A DNA stretch of 54,899 nt from Firmicutes bacterium ADurb.Bin248 (GTDB taxonomy: Bacteria; Bacillota; Clostridia; Christensenellales; CAG-138): assembly GCA_002069725.1 (NCBI GenBank), contig MWBW01000013.1, forward strand, positions 1-54,899, read 5' to 3'. Position numbers and translations under genes: made by a program. How positions within the stretch are numbered: position 1 is the first letter of the stretch; every line of letters begins with the position of its first letter. Shown one piece after another: positions 35,451 through 45,946 of this stretch. A model generated the notes under the pieces. The model was not told the origin of the DNA. It was given only the letters and a program-made list of their open reading frames with translations, and searched no databases.

Positions 35451-36339
35451 TGTAGTTCTCCAATATCTGCCTGTCGGCGTCGAAGTTCTCGATCTGGAGA
35501 TAGTATTCCGCGCTGTCCACGAGCGCGCGCATGGGCGCGAGCCCCACGATCTCCGTGCCAACGACCGTCACGCCCCAGCGCTTCGCCTCGACCTTCACGA
35601 GCTCGAGCACGCGGTAGAGCGGCGTGCGGTTGAAATCGGTCATGTTGATCGACACCTGCGCGAGCTTCCGCTCCTCGAGCGTGACGCCGAGCGCCTTGAC
35701 GCAGTCGAACCCTCCGGAGGAACGTCGGATGATCTTGGCGATCTTCGAGGCAATCGAAACGTCGTCCGTCGAGAGGTTGATGTTGAACGCGACCAGAGGC
35801 ATGCGGCAGCCCACGGCGACGACGCCCGCCGTCGGGTGGACGCATCTTCCGCCGAAATCCGGCTCCCATTCGGGGCGCTTAACCTTCTCGGCCATGCCCT
35901 CAAACTGGCCCCTGCGGATCTCCGCGAGGTTGACGCGGCACGGCGCGCAGGCCGAGTCCTCATAGAGGAACACGGGCACGCCCGCCTCCTCCCACACGCG
36001 CGCGGCGAGCTTCTTTGAGAGCGCGACGGTTTCTTCCTTCGTGACGCCGCGGATCGGGATCAGCGGGATCACGTCCACGGCGCCCATGCGGGGGTGCTCG
36101 CCCTGATGGCGCGTGAGGTCGATGAGCGAAACGGCCTTCTTCGCGAGCCGCACCACGGCTTCGAGCACCGCTTCCGGCTCGCCGAGGAAGGTGATGACGC
36201 TCCTGTTGTGGCTCCCGTCGCTCTCGCAATCCAGCAGCGCCACGCCGGGTACGGCGCGGACTTCATTTACGACTGCCTCGATGATCTCCCTGTTCCTGCC
36301 CTCGCTGATGTTGGGCACGCATTCGACGATCCGTTCCAT
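35443..36339 (-). CDS. ftcD: Glutamate formimidoyltransferase
   Basis: Transfers the formimino group from N-formimino-L-glutamate to tetrahydrofolate. The N-terminus ECVPNISEGRN, SDGSHNRSVITFLG, HQGEHPRMGAVDV and the Cys-containing DSACAPCRVNLAEIR match the family. 298 residues means the transferase domain alone; the cyclodeaminase is encoded separately two genes downstream. It starts one base after the hutU stop. Confidence 0.93.
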   Translation of the reverse strand: MERIVECVPNISEGRNREIIEAVVNEVRAVPGVALLDCESDGSHNRSVITFLGEPEAVLEAVVRLAKKAVSLIDLTRHQGEHPRMGAVDVIPLIPIRGVTKEETVALSKKLAARVWEEAGVPVFLYEDSACAPCRVNLAEIRRGQFEGMAEKVKRPEWEPDFGGRCVHPTAGVVAVGCRMPLVAFNINLSTDDVSIASKIAKIIRRSSGGFDCVKALGVTLEERKLAQVSINMTDFNRTPLYRVLELVKVEAKRWGVTVVGTEIVGLAPMRALVDSAEYYLQIENFDADRQILENYIV

Positions 36340-36340
36340 G

Positions 36341-38362
<2,022 letters not shown>

Positions 38363-38372
38363 ACGCTCCTCC

Positions 38373-39896
38373 TCAAAGCAGTCCCGGGCAGGCGGAACGC
38401 GCCGCACGGTTGATCGCGCCGGATTTGATCAGCGCCTCGGCGGCGGCAAGGTAAGGATACAGTATCGCGTCCTCCCCGACCGGAGGAACGGCGCCTCTTA
38501 CGGCGCCATACACCGCGCGCGCCGCGGGGGACATGTTTTCCTCCCCGCGCAGCCACAGCGCCTGGCAGGCGCAGGCGAGCTCTATGGCGACGACTTTCCC
38601 GGCGTTGTCGAGTATGGCGGCGGCCTTGCGGGCGGCGATCGTGCCCATGCTCACATGGTCCTCCTGATTCGCCGAGGAGGGGATGGAATCCACGCTCGCC
38701 GGGTGCGCGAGCACCTTGTTCTCGCTGACCATCGAAGCCGCAGCGTACTGCGCGATCATATAGCCGGAATTGAGGCCGCCATTCTGGGTGAGGAAGGCGG
38801 GCAGCCCGTTCGAGAGCGCGGGGTTGACGAGGCGCTCGGTCCTGCGCTCGCTGATATCCGCAAGCTCCGCCGCCGCGATGCCGAGGAAGTCGAACGCGAG
38901 CGCCATGGGCTCGCCGTGGAAGTTTCCGCCGGAAACGGCCTCGTCCTCGTCGGGAAAAACGAGCGGGTTGTCGGTGACGGAGTTCATCTCGATTTCGACG
39001 GCCCCGAGTACGTAATCGACCGCGTCCCGGCAGGCGCCGTGCACCTGCGGCGCGCAGCGCAGGCTGTACGCATCCTGCACGCGGCCGGGCTGCACGGGTT
39101 TGGCAAGGGAGCTTCCCGCAAGCAGCTTCATGAGATTCGCGGCGGAAGCGACCTGCCCCGCGTGCGGGCGAAGCGCGTGCAGGCGCGGGTCGAACGCGCT
39201 CGTGATGCCGGTCAGCGCCTCGCTCGAGAGCGCGCAGGCGACGTCCGCCGTGAGGCAAAGCTCCTTCGCGTCGTATGCCGCAAGGCCGCCCACGGCCGTC
39301 ATGACCTGCGTGCCGTTGATGAGCGCGAGCCCCTCGCGCGCGGCGAGCTCCACGGGGGCGAGACCCGCGCGGCGAAGCGCTTCCGCCCCGGGAAGCCGCT
39401 CGCCCTCATAGAACGCCTCGCCCTCGCCCACGAGCGCGAGCGCCATGTGCGCGAGCGGCGCGAGGTCCCCGCTCGCCCCGAGGCTGCCCTTTTCGGGGAT
39501 AACCGGGTGCACGCCGGCATTGAGCATGCAAAGGAGCGCGTCCACGACGCTCCTGCGGATGCCGGAGTTGCCGCGGCACAAAGCGTTCGCGCGAAGCAGC
39601 ATGACCGCGCGCACGGCTTCATCCGGCAAAGGCTCGCCCATGCCGCAGGCGTGGGATTTGATGAGGTTCCGCTGGAGCCTCGCCGCGTCGGCGCGCGAAA
39701 TAAACGTATCCGAAAACTTGCCGAAACCCGTCGTCAGGCCGTATACCACCGAGCCCTCGTCGAGCTTTTTTTCCACGTAGGCGCGGGCGCGGTCCATGGG
39801 CGCGTGCGCGGAATCCGCGATGCGCGCCGCCTCCCGGCCCCGCGCGGCGCGTATGAGTTGTTCCATCGTGAGGGATGCTCCGTCGAGTTCGATCAT
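38373..39896 (-). CDS. hutH: Histidine ammonia-lyase
   Basis: Deaminates L-histidine to urocanate. The MIO cofactor precursor Ala-Ser-Gly is present in GSLGASGDLAPLAHM. The catalytic Tyr region VYGLTTGFGKFSD, ANALCRGNSG, SVTDNPLVF and NQEDHVSMGT are conserved. 507 residues is normal. It is the first gene of the six-gene hut/folate operon, with a clear promoter upstream at 39930-39958. Confidence 0.96.
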   Translation of the reverse strand: MIELDGASLTMEQLIRAARGREAARIADSAHAPMDRARAYVEKKLDEGSVVYGLTTGFGKFSDTFISRADAARLQRNLIKSHACGMGEPLPDEAVRAVMLLRANALCRGNSGIRRSVVDALLCMLNAGVHPVIPEKGSLGASGDLAPLAHMALALVGEGEAFYEGERLPGAEALRRAGLAPVELAAREGLALINGTQVMTAVGGLAAYDAKELCLTADVACALSSEALTGITSAFDPRLHALRPHAGQVASAANLMKLLAGSSLAKPVQPGRVQDAYSLRCAPQVHGACRDAVDYVLGAVEIEMNSVTDNPLVFPDEDEAVSGGNFHGEPMALAFDFLGIAAAELADISERRTERLVNPALSNGLPAFLTQNGGLNSGYMIAQYAAASMVSENKVLAHPASVDSIPSSANQEDHVSMGTIAARKAAAILDNAGKVVAIELACACQALWLRGEENMSPAARAVYGAVRGAVPPVGEDAILYPYLAAAEALIKSGAINRAARSACPGLL

Positions 39897-39929
39897 GCTC
39901 CGCCCTTCTTCTCTTTTTGCTACGCTTCA

Positions 39930-39958
39930 ATTATAAGGGCGTCCGCGCGCGAAATCAA
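39930..39958 (-). promoter_or_regulatory. Promoter of the hut operon
   Basis: On the minus strand TTGATT (39953-39958) and TATAAT (39930-39935) are separated by 17 bp, 33 bases upstream of hutH. No HutP-type terminator/antiterminator structure is evident in the short leader. Confidence 0.75.
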
Positions 39959-39982
39959 TTTACCGCCGCCGAATATATAACC

Positions 39983-40010
39983 TTGCCGTTTGCCGCGCGG
40001 CAGGTATAAT
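39983..40010 (+). promoter_or_regulatory. Promoter of the mscL gene
   Basis: TTGCCG (39983-39988) and TATAAT (40005-40010) with a 16-bp spacer, leaving a leader of about 95 bases before the mscL start. Confidence 0.6.
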
Positions 40011-40111
40011 ATTCCTGTAACACATCGCGCGCTCCCCCCCCGGCGCGATCAGAAGCCGCGGGCATTTCGGCCGCGGCGCCGCATCCGACATGATACTATG
40101 GAGGTATCCTC

Positions 40112-40528
40112 ATGAAAAAACTCTTGAAGGAATTCCGGGATTTCATCAACCGGGGCAACGTCATGGACCTCGCCGTGGGCGTGATGATCGGCGCGGCGTT
40201 CAAGACCATCGTCGATTCGTTCGTCGGGGACATCATCTCGCCGATCCTCGGCCTGTTCGGCAGCGTGGATCTGAGCAGCCTCGCACTGCCCCTCAAGGAC
40301 GGCGTGAACCTCGGCTACGGCGCGTTCCTCACGGCGATCATCAACTTTTTGATCATCGCCTTCGTGCTGCTGATCTTCGTCAAGATCATCAGAAAGGCAA
40401 GCTCCCTCGCGAGCAAAAAGAAGGAGGAAGCGCCCGCGGCGCCCACCGTCAAAATTTGCCCCTATTGCAGGAGCGAAATCTCCATAGACGCCACGCGCTG
40501 CCCGCACTGCACGAGCGAGCTCGGGTAA
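40112..40528 (+). CDS. mscL: Large-conductance mechanosensitive channel with C-terminal zinc ribbon (138 aa)
   Basis: MscL opens on membrane tension to vent solutes during hypo-osmotic shock. The N-terminal helix MKKLLKEFRDFINRGNVMDLAVGVMIG, TM1 and the second membrane helix (FLTAIINFLIIAFVLLIFV) match. The usual C-terminal helical bundle is replaced by a short KKKEEAPAAP linker and a zinc ribbon (CPYC...CPHC). The start follows GGAGGT at six bases. It converges with the VanZ-like gene with no spacer. Confidence 0.92.
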   Translation: MKKLLKEFRDFINRGNVMDLAVGVMIGAAFKTIVDSFVGDIISPILGLFGSVDLSSLALPLKDGVNLGYGAFLTAIINFLIIAFVLLIFVKIIRKASSLASKKKEEAPAAPTVKICPYCRSEISIDATRCPHCTSELG

Positions 40529-41878
40529 TCACCGTTCGACCGCGTCGACCAGGCACTCGAAGAGGATGGCCTCCCCTTCGTATTTTGCCGTACCCGAAAA
40601 CAGGTAGCAGGGCAGATACTTGCCGCGCGCCTCGAAGAAGGCCGGCTCGACGGACGTGATCTCGATGTCCGTATACGCGAACGAATCGTTTGTGCCGGGG
40701 CCCCGCGCGGCCTTGAGCGCCTCGGCGGCGGAAATGGTCTGCACGCTGCCCGCCGGATCCGCGAGGGCGACGGAACTGCTGATCCAAAGCTCGCCGCCGC
40801 GGTATGCAAAGGACATCCGGCCGAGTACGAGAACGGTTTCGTCCGCGGTTTTCGCATCCGCGAGCGCCGTCACGACGCGCTCCGCCGCCACCCCGGGCGC
40901 GCTTCCCGCGGCCTCGGCAACGCCTCCCTCAACGCGCACGTCCGTCAGCGACAGCGTTACGCCCGCGGGCGCGAGCCGGGGCAACACGCTCTCCACCCAT
41001 GCTCCGAAGCTTTCCTCTTCCTCGGGAAATTCGCCCGAAACGCTGATATGAAATCCTCCGTCGCCCAGGGCGGTCAATCGGTATGAACCGTCCCGCGCCG
41101 TCACCCGGATCATGTTCCCCCCTCCGTAACCGTCCGTGGAGGTTTCGCTTCGTTCGGCCCCCTCCGGCGCGGGGAACAGCGCGAGCACGCGTTCGGCCGT
41201 CTCCTGCGCAAGGCCGGTGCGCGCGAGATAGACCGGCTCCTCTTGCGCGCCCGCGCCGCCGAGGTCGCACCGAATCGACGCGGACGCCGGCACGGACGCC
41301 GACACATAGCGGAACAGGCCGTACGGACGGTGCGCGTCGAGCGCGTCGAGCGCGAAGGGGAAGCCGAATATCAGCCCGGCCCCGAGCAGCGCGGCGACGG
41401 CGGCGAGGGGCTTTGTTCGCTCGGCGCTGTTCGAGAGCGCGCGCCAGAAGGCGGTTTTACCCAGGATCGCGCGCGCGAGGGCAAAGAGCGCCCAGCCCGC
41501 GACGCCGCCCAAAAAGTTGGCGATCACGTCGTCTACATCCGCGCTGCGGCCGATGAAATACTGCGCGGTTTCCGCGAGGATCGTCGCGGCCAGCGCCAAA
41601 AGCGCGGTTTTCCAAAGCTTCCCCGCCGCGCGCGGGAACAGCAGCGGCAAAAGGAATCCCAGAGGCGCGAAAAGCAGTATATTGAGCATGAACTGCGAGC
41701 GCGCGAGCCCGTCGCCCCCGAGATACGCGTGGGCGAGCCCGGCCAGCGGCCTGAGGTTGAACGAGCGCCAGCTCCGATCGTAGCCTATGGCGGTGCTCCA
41801 GAAAAAGAGCACGTAGACGAACGCCGCGGCATACAGCGCCGCGGTAGCCCAAAGCGAAGGCCGTAAAATCCTTTTCAT
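40529..41878 (-). CDS. VanZ-like membrane protein with large extracytoplasmic C-terminus (449 aa)
   Basis: The N-terminal ~150 residues form a VanZ-like domain: several membrane helices with NILLFAPLGFLLPLLFP, AETAQYFIGRSADVDDVIANFLGGVAGW. A further helix near residue 165 is followed by a ~270-residue soluble domain of unknown family, mixed alpha/beta and acidic. VanZ homologues affect glycopeptide resistance, but most have unknown roles. The start at 41878 has a poor ribosome binding site; a TTG six codons upstream is an alternative. Confidence 0.7.
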   Translation of the reverse strand: MKRILRPSLWATAALYAAAFVYVLFFWSTAIGYDRSWRSFNLRPLAGLAHAYLGGDGLARSQFMLNILLFAPLGFLLPLLFPRAAGKLWKTALLALAATILAETAQYFIGRSADVDDVIANFLGGVAGWALFALARAILGKTAFWRALSNSAERTKPLAAVAALLGAGLIFGFPFALDALDAHRPYGLFRYVSASVPASASIRCDLGGAGAQEEPVYLARTGLAQETAERVLALFPAPEGAERSETSTDGYGGGNMIRVTARDGSYRLTALGDGGFHISVSGEFPEEEESFGAWVESVLPRLAPAGVTLSLTDVRVEGGVAEAAGSAPGVAAERVVTALADAKTADETVLVLGRMSFAYRGGELWISSSVALADPAGSVQTISAAEALKAARGPGTNDSFAYTDIEITSVEPAFFEARGKYLPCYLFSGTAKYEGEAILFECLVDAVER

Positions 41879-41897
41879 GGAAAAAGCATAACACAAA

Positions 41898-41926
41898 CCC
41901 GCCCCGGCGTCATAGGCCGGGCGGGC
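41898..41926 (-). terminator. Terminator after the small lipoprotein gene
   Basis: On the minus strand a G+C-rich stem (41898-41908 with 41915-41925, one bulge) is followed by TTTGTGTT. It lies 33 bases downstream of the lipoprotein stop. Confidence 0.7.
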
Positions 41927-41958
41927 GTGTTTATGGATTGTTTACGTTTGTTTTTCCC

Positions 41959-42399
41959 TTATGTCGCGGTGGGCGCGGTGTAAGGAACGATGGAGCCGTC
42001 CGGCTTGACGTAGATCTTCTCGGTGTTGTCCGCGGCGCCGGAGAGCGTAAGAAGATACATCTGCGCGTCCATATAGGTCGCGTAGGCCGCCGCCGTGATG
42101 GTCGCGCCCGGATACTTTTCGGTCACGGCCGAAGTCACCTCGCCGGGCAGGGCGCTGACCTCGATGCTCTCGCCCTCCTTGAAGCCCTCGATGGTATCTC
42201 CCCCGCCCGTGGTCGCGGGCGACGCGGGCGCGCTCGGCGAGGGGCTCATCGGCGCGTTCGTCGCGGCGCCGCCGGCGGTGGGCGAAGTCGCGGGCTTCAC
42301 CGTGACCTTCGGCGAGGGCGACGCCACGTTGCCGCTCTTGCAGGCCGTAAGCGACATCAGCACGAGCACCGCCAAGAGCATTGCGATTGTTTTCTTCAT
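41959..42399 (-). CDS. Hypothetical lipoprotein (146 aa)
   Basis: A signal peptide with lipobox LTAC is followed by a ~45-residue Pro/Ser/Thr/Ala-rich linker and a compact ~75-residue domain. That domain reads EVTSAVTEKYPGATITAAAY...YLLTLSGAADNTEKIYVKPDGSIV and resembles PepSY-like domains (small alpha/beta modules). No catalytic motif. Function unknown; the PepSY comparison is tentative. It lies downstream of the kinase gene on the same strand. Confidence 0.65.
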   Translation of the reverse strand: MKKTIAMLLAVLVLMSLTACKSGNVASPSPKVTVKPATSPTAGGAATNAPMSPSPSAPASPATTGGGDTIEGFKEGESIEVSALPGEVTSAVTEKYPGATITAAAYATYMDAQMYLLTLSGAADNTEKIYVKPDGSIVPYTAPTAT

Positions 42400-42502
42400 A
42401 GTTGCCTCCTTAAGGATGTGTCGGCTGTGCCGACGCTTTGCACGTAGTCTTTACGCTAAGGAGGCTGTTTATACCTGTTTGCGACTGCGCCAAGGCGCGC
42501 GG

Positions 42503-43699
42503 TCAGTGAAAAATCATTTTCGAAAGCACCCAGATGATCGCGAGCGCCGCGACGGTGATGGATATGAGGATGATCAGTGTGATGACATATTCCTTATTTT
42601 CGCGTTTTGTGCGATACGCGTATTTGCGCTTGAGCGAGGCGGCGAGCTCCGCGTCCCCGTCCTGTATGGTGCGGATGCGCTCGTCCCGCCCGGTTCCCGA
42701 GGAGGACGCCGCGTCCGACATCGAGCGCGCTTCCCAGGGCATGGCGCGCTCCGCGCCGTCGGGTTCGCCCGCGCCAGGCACGCCGCGCTCGAGGCCGCGC
42801 TGCAGCGCGGCCTTCATATCCGAAGCCGCGGCGTAGCGCTCCGCAGGCTTGAAGGCGCACGCGCGGCCGATCACGGCGGCGACAGCGTCGTCCGCATAAG
42901 CGGGGCGGGGCAGTTCTTTGCCCGCGAGGCGCTTGGCGAGCGCGAGTTCCGTATCCTGATACGTGATCTCGCCCTCGGGCGGCAGGAAGGGCGCGCGGTT
43001 CGCGTTGAGGAGCCTGTGCATCACCAATCCGAGCGAATAGAGGTCGGCGGTCTTGCCCGCTTCCTCGCCGCGGTACACCTCGGGCGCCATATACGAATAG
43101 GTGCCCTTTTTGCTCAGCACCATGCTGGTTTTTTCCATCTGGCGCGCGACGCCGAAATCGCCGAGCTTGTACGTGCCGTCCCGGCTCATGAGTATGTTGG
43201 CGGGCTTGATGTCCCTGTGGATGATGCGCTCCCGCTCGAGCGCCTCGAGCGCGGTGCAGATGTCTATGCCGAGCCGGCACACCTCGCCCTGTGAAAACGG
43301 CTTGCTCGCGGCGCGCTCGGTCAGCGGCTCGAGCAGCTCCATGCGGATGAGTATGTCGTAACCCGGCATGTCCTTCTTGCCGATGACCGCGTGGTCCTCG
43401 TAGGCCACGATGTTCGGGCAGCCGCGCAGGCGGTACATGAAGCGGATCTCGCTGATCAGGTCGTCCTTGAATTTTTCATAATAGCTGCGGGCGCTTTCAA
43501 GATCGGCGGCGATGCCCTCGCTCATCAGCATGCGAAGCTCGGCCTCGTCCGCCGGGATGCTCACATGCTTCACGGCGGAGCGGAAATCCGGCGAGTCCTC
43601 GCGGTAGGCGAGATAAACGCCGCCGTAGCTGCCGCGGCCGAGCTGCCTGTCGATTTTCCAGCTTCCCCAAAGGGGTTCGAAGTCGTGTATGGAAACCAT
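42503..43699 (-). CDS. Tail-anchored Ser/Thr protein kinase (398 aa)
   Basis: A Hanks-type kinase: glycine loop LGRGSYGGVYLA, lysine in SAVKHVS, catalytic loop HRDIKPANIL, DFG in KLGDFGVAR, and APE in YMAPEVYRG. The C-terminus has a basic juxtamembrane segment and one transmembrane helix (ITLIILISITVAALAIIWVL) with only a few residues after it. It therefore lacks the external PASTA domains of PrkC. The start at 43699 follows GGAGAGG. The substrate is unknown. Confidence 0.88.
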   Translation of the reverse strand: MVSIHDFEPLWGSWKIDRQLGRGSYGGVYLAYREDSPDFRSAVKHVSIPADEAELRMLMSEGIAADLESARSYYEKFKDDLISEIRFMYRLRGCPNIVAYEDHAVIGKKDMPGYDILIRMELLEPLTERAASKPFSQGEVCRLGIDICTALEALERERIIHRDIKPANILMSRDGTYKLGDFGVARQMEKTSMVLSKKGTYSYMAPEVYRGEEAGKTADLYSLGLVMHRLLNANRAPFLPPEGEITYQDTELALAKRLAGKELPRPAYADDAVAAVIGRACAFKPAERYAAASDMKAALQRGLERGVPGAGEPDGAERAMPWEARSMSDAASSSGTGRDERIRTIQDGDAELAASLKRKYAYRTKRENKEYVITLIILISITVAALAIIWVLSKMIFH

Positions 43700-43817
43700 G
43701 TGCCTCTCCGAAAGAATTCCAAACGCTTTGTCAAATATTGTAGCATAGAAAGCGGGAGCGCACAACCTTTCCGACCGGGGGCTTGAACGCGCGGCGTACA
43801 GGAGGTAATATATTCCC

Positions 43818-44909
43818 ATGAACTTCGTTTGCACTTCATGCGGGAAACGCGAAACCGCCTCTTCGCTCGCGCCGCGCTGTCCCTGCGGCGGGCTTTGGAA
43901 GCTCGATTTCACGCCGCCCCCGTTCGACCCCGCGCTCTTCGACGGCTCGGCGCGGGGCGTGTTTCGCTACCGCGCGTTCCTGCCGCTCGAGGGCGGGGCG
44001 TGGCGCTCCGTCACGCTCGGCGAGGGCGCGACGCCGATCGCGCGCGTGGGCGGCGCGCTGTTCAAGCTCGATTTTCTCATGCCCACGCTCTCCTTTAAGG
44101 ACAGGGGCGCGGCGGTGCTCGCCGCCCGCATGAAGGAGCTCGGGGTCGCGCGCGCCGTGCAGGATTCCTCGGGCAACGCGGGCAACTCCGTCGCCGCGTA
44201 CTGCGCGCGGGCGGGCATCGCGTGCGAAATCTTCGTCCCCGAGGGCACCTCGCCCGGCAAGATCGACATGATCCGCGCGCACGGCGCGACATGCATTCTC
44301 GTCCCCGGCGACCGCGACCGCTGCGCCGAAGTCTGCCGCGCGCGCGTCGAAAACGAGGGCCTGTTCTACGCGAGTCACGTCTACAACCCGTATTTTTACG
44401 AGGGGACGAAAACATACGTCTACGAAATCTACGAGCAGCTCGGCGGCATGCCGGAGGCGCTCGTGCTGCCTTTGGGCAACGGCACGCTTTTGCTCGGCGC
44501 GATGCTCGGCCTCGAGCATCTGCTCGCCTCGGGCCGCATATCGGATATGCCGCGCATACTCGCCGTGCAAAGCGCGAACTGCGCGCCCATACTCGAAGCG
44601 CGCCGCCTGGGGCTTTCAGCCCCCGCGCCCGTGAAGCCCCTGCCGACGCTCGCCGAGGGCATCGCCATAGGCAAGCCCGCGCGCGGGACCGAAATACTGG
44701 GCTATATCCGAAAGCATAACGTCGAGGTCATCCCCGCGCCGGAGGACGGCATCGCCGCAGCGCGGGACGCGCTCGCGCGCGAAGGGATATTCGTCGAATA
44801 CACGAGCGCCGCGACCTACGCCGCGTATCTCGATTATGTAAATCAGCGCGGCCCGATCGGAGAGTGCCTGCTGCCCGCGACCGGGGCGGGGCTCAAGGGC
44901 GCGCATTGA
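43818..44909 (+). CDS. thrC: Threonine synthase-like PLP enzyme (363 aa)
   Basis: A PLP-dependent enzyme. An N-terminal zinc ribbon (CTSCGK...CPCGG) precedes the fold, the PLP lysine lies in TLSFKDRGAAV, and the phosphate loop is LPLGNGTLLL. DSSGNAGNSVAAYCARAG matches threonine synthase. It would convert O-phosphohomoserine to threonine. The zinc-ribbon form is common in archaea and some Firmicutes. AGGAGGT lies 11 bases upstream. The vanX-type gene follows after 15 bases. Confidence 0.82.
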   Translation: MNFVCTSCGKRETASSLAPRCPCGGLWKLDFTPPPFDPALFDGSARGVFRYRAFLPLEGGAWRSVTLGEGATPIARVGGALFKLDFLMPTLSFKDRGAAVLAARMKELGVARAVQDSSGNAGNSVAAYCARAGIACEIFVPEGTSPGKIDMIRAHGATCILVPGDRDRCAEVCRARVENEGLFYASHVYNPYFYEGTKTYVYEIYEQLGGMPEALVLPLGNGTLLLGAMLGLEHLLASGRISDMPRILAVQSANCAPILEARRLGLSAPAPVKPLPTLAEGIAIGKPARGTEILGYIRKHNVEVIPAPEDGIAAARDALAREGIFVEYTSAATYAAYLDYVNQRGPIGECLLPATGAGLKGAH

Positions 44910-44924
44910 GGAGATGGGAACCAC

Positions 44925-45569
44925 ATGAACATCAGCGTCGCCGGAATCCCGAAGAAGGGCCTGCCGGAAGGGTTCGCCTACGCGGACGAGCTCGTGCCGG
45001 ACTGCATCGTGGACGCGAAATACGCGGGCACGGACAACTTCATGGGCGCGCCCGCGGACGGCTACAATCAGCCGCTCGTGGTCGTATCCCGCGCCGTGGG
45101 CGAAGGGCTCGCCCGCGCGGCAACCGCGCTGCGCGCGCGGGGGTATTTGTTGAAGCTCTTCGACGGCTACCGCCCGCAGAGCGCGGTCGACCATTTCGCG
45201 CGCTGGGCGGCGGACGAGGCGGACAACAGAAGAAAACCCGTCCACTATCCGAACGTGGAGAAAGGGCGACTGTTCGAATTGGGCTACATCGCAAAGCAAT
45301 CCGGCCACACGCGCGGCCGCGCCATTGACCTTACTCTTGTGGACGCCGCGACGCATCAGGAGCTCGACATGGGCAGCGTATTCGATTATATGGACGAGCG
45401 CTCGCACCACGGCGCGAAGGGTTTGACGCCCCTTCAGGAAGCGAACCGCCTCGTTCTGCGCGAGGCGATGTCCGCGGCGGGATTCGCGGCCTACGAGGAG
45501 GAGTGGTGGCATTACAACATTCTGCCGGAGCCGTATCCGGGAACGTATTTCGAGTTTGCGGTGGAATGA
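44925..45569 (+). CDS. M15 D-Ala-D-Ala dipeptidase, VanX/DdpX-type (214 aa)
   Basis: Zinc ligands are in SGHTRGRAIDLTL (H and D) and the catalytic Glu and third His in EEEWWHYNI, the VanX pattern. FDGYRPQSAVDHF is also conserved. VanX-type enzymes hydrolyse D-Ala-D-Ala, for resistance or for reuse of cell-wall peptides. No vanH or vanA gene is near, so wall recycling is more likely. The REP array starts six bases after its stop. Confidence 0.85.
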   Translation: MNISVAGIPKKGLPEGFAYADELVPDCIVDAKYAGTDNFMGAPADGYNQPLVVVSRAVGEGLARAATALRARGYLLKLFDGYRPQSAVDHFARWAADEADNRRKPVHYPNVEKGRLFELGYIAKQSGHTRGRAIDLTLVDAATHQELDMGSVFDYMDERSHHGAKGLTPLQEANRLVLREAMSAAGFAAYEEEWWHYNILPEPYPGTYFEFAVE

Positions 45570-45574
45570 CGAGG

Positions 45575-45946
45575 CAGGCGGATGATATCCGCCCTGCACA
45601 CGGAAATATGATTGTCGTGGGCGGATGATATCCGCCCCTACGCACGGGAATATGATTGTCGCGGGCGGATGATATCCGCCCCTACGTATGGGAATATGAT
45701 TGTTGCGGGCGGATGATATCCGCCCCTACGCATGGGAATATGGTTGTCGCGGGCGGATGATATCCGCCCCTACGCATGGGAATATGATTGTCGCGGGCGG
45801 ATGATATCCGCCCCTACGCATGGGAATATGATTGTCGCGGGCGGATGATATCCGCCCTTGCATGGGATTGCGATCGGCGCGGGCGGATGATATCCGCCCC
45901 TACGCATGGGAATATGATTGTCGCGGGCGGATGATATCCGCCCCTA
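45575..45946. repeat. Array of nine ~44-bp REP units
   Basis: Nine copies of a hairpin with stem GGGCGGAT/ATCCGCCC and loop GAT start at 45575, 45619, 45663, 45707, 45751, 45795, 45839, 45881 and 45925. The step is 44 bp except for one 42-bp step. Spacers are near-identical (CTACGCATGGGAATATGATT type). On the minus strand most copies read GTAG directly before the stem, the conserved tetranucleotide of REP elements mobilised by RAYT transposases. The first and seventh copies lack GTAG. The array runs into the transposase stop codon. Confidence 0.93.

Noticed and set aside
44925..45569. A glycopeptide-resistance locus from the VanX-type and VanZ-like genes
   Set aside because: No vanH, vanA/B ligase or vanRS genes are present and the two genes are 3 kb apart on opposite strands.
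45575..45946. A CRISPR array from the regular 44-bp repeats
   Set aside because: Spacers are almost identical to each other, the hairpin plus GTAG is REP-like, there are no cas genes and a RAYT abuts the array.
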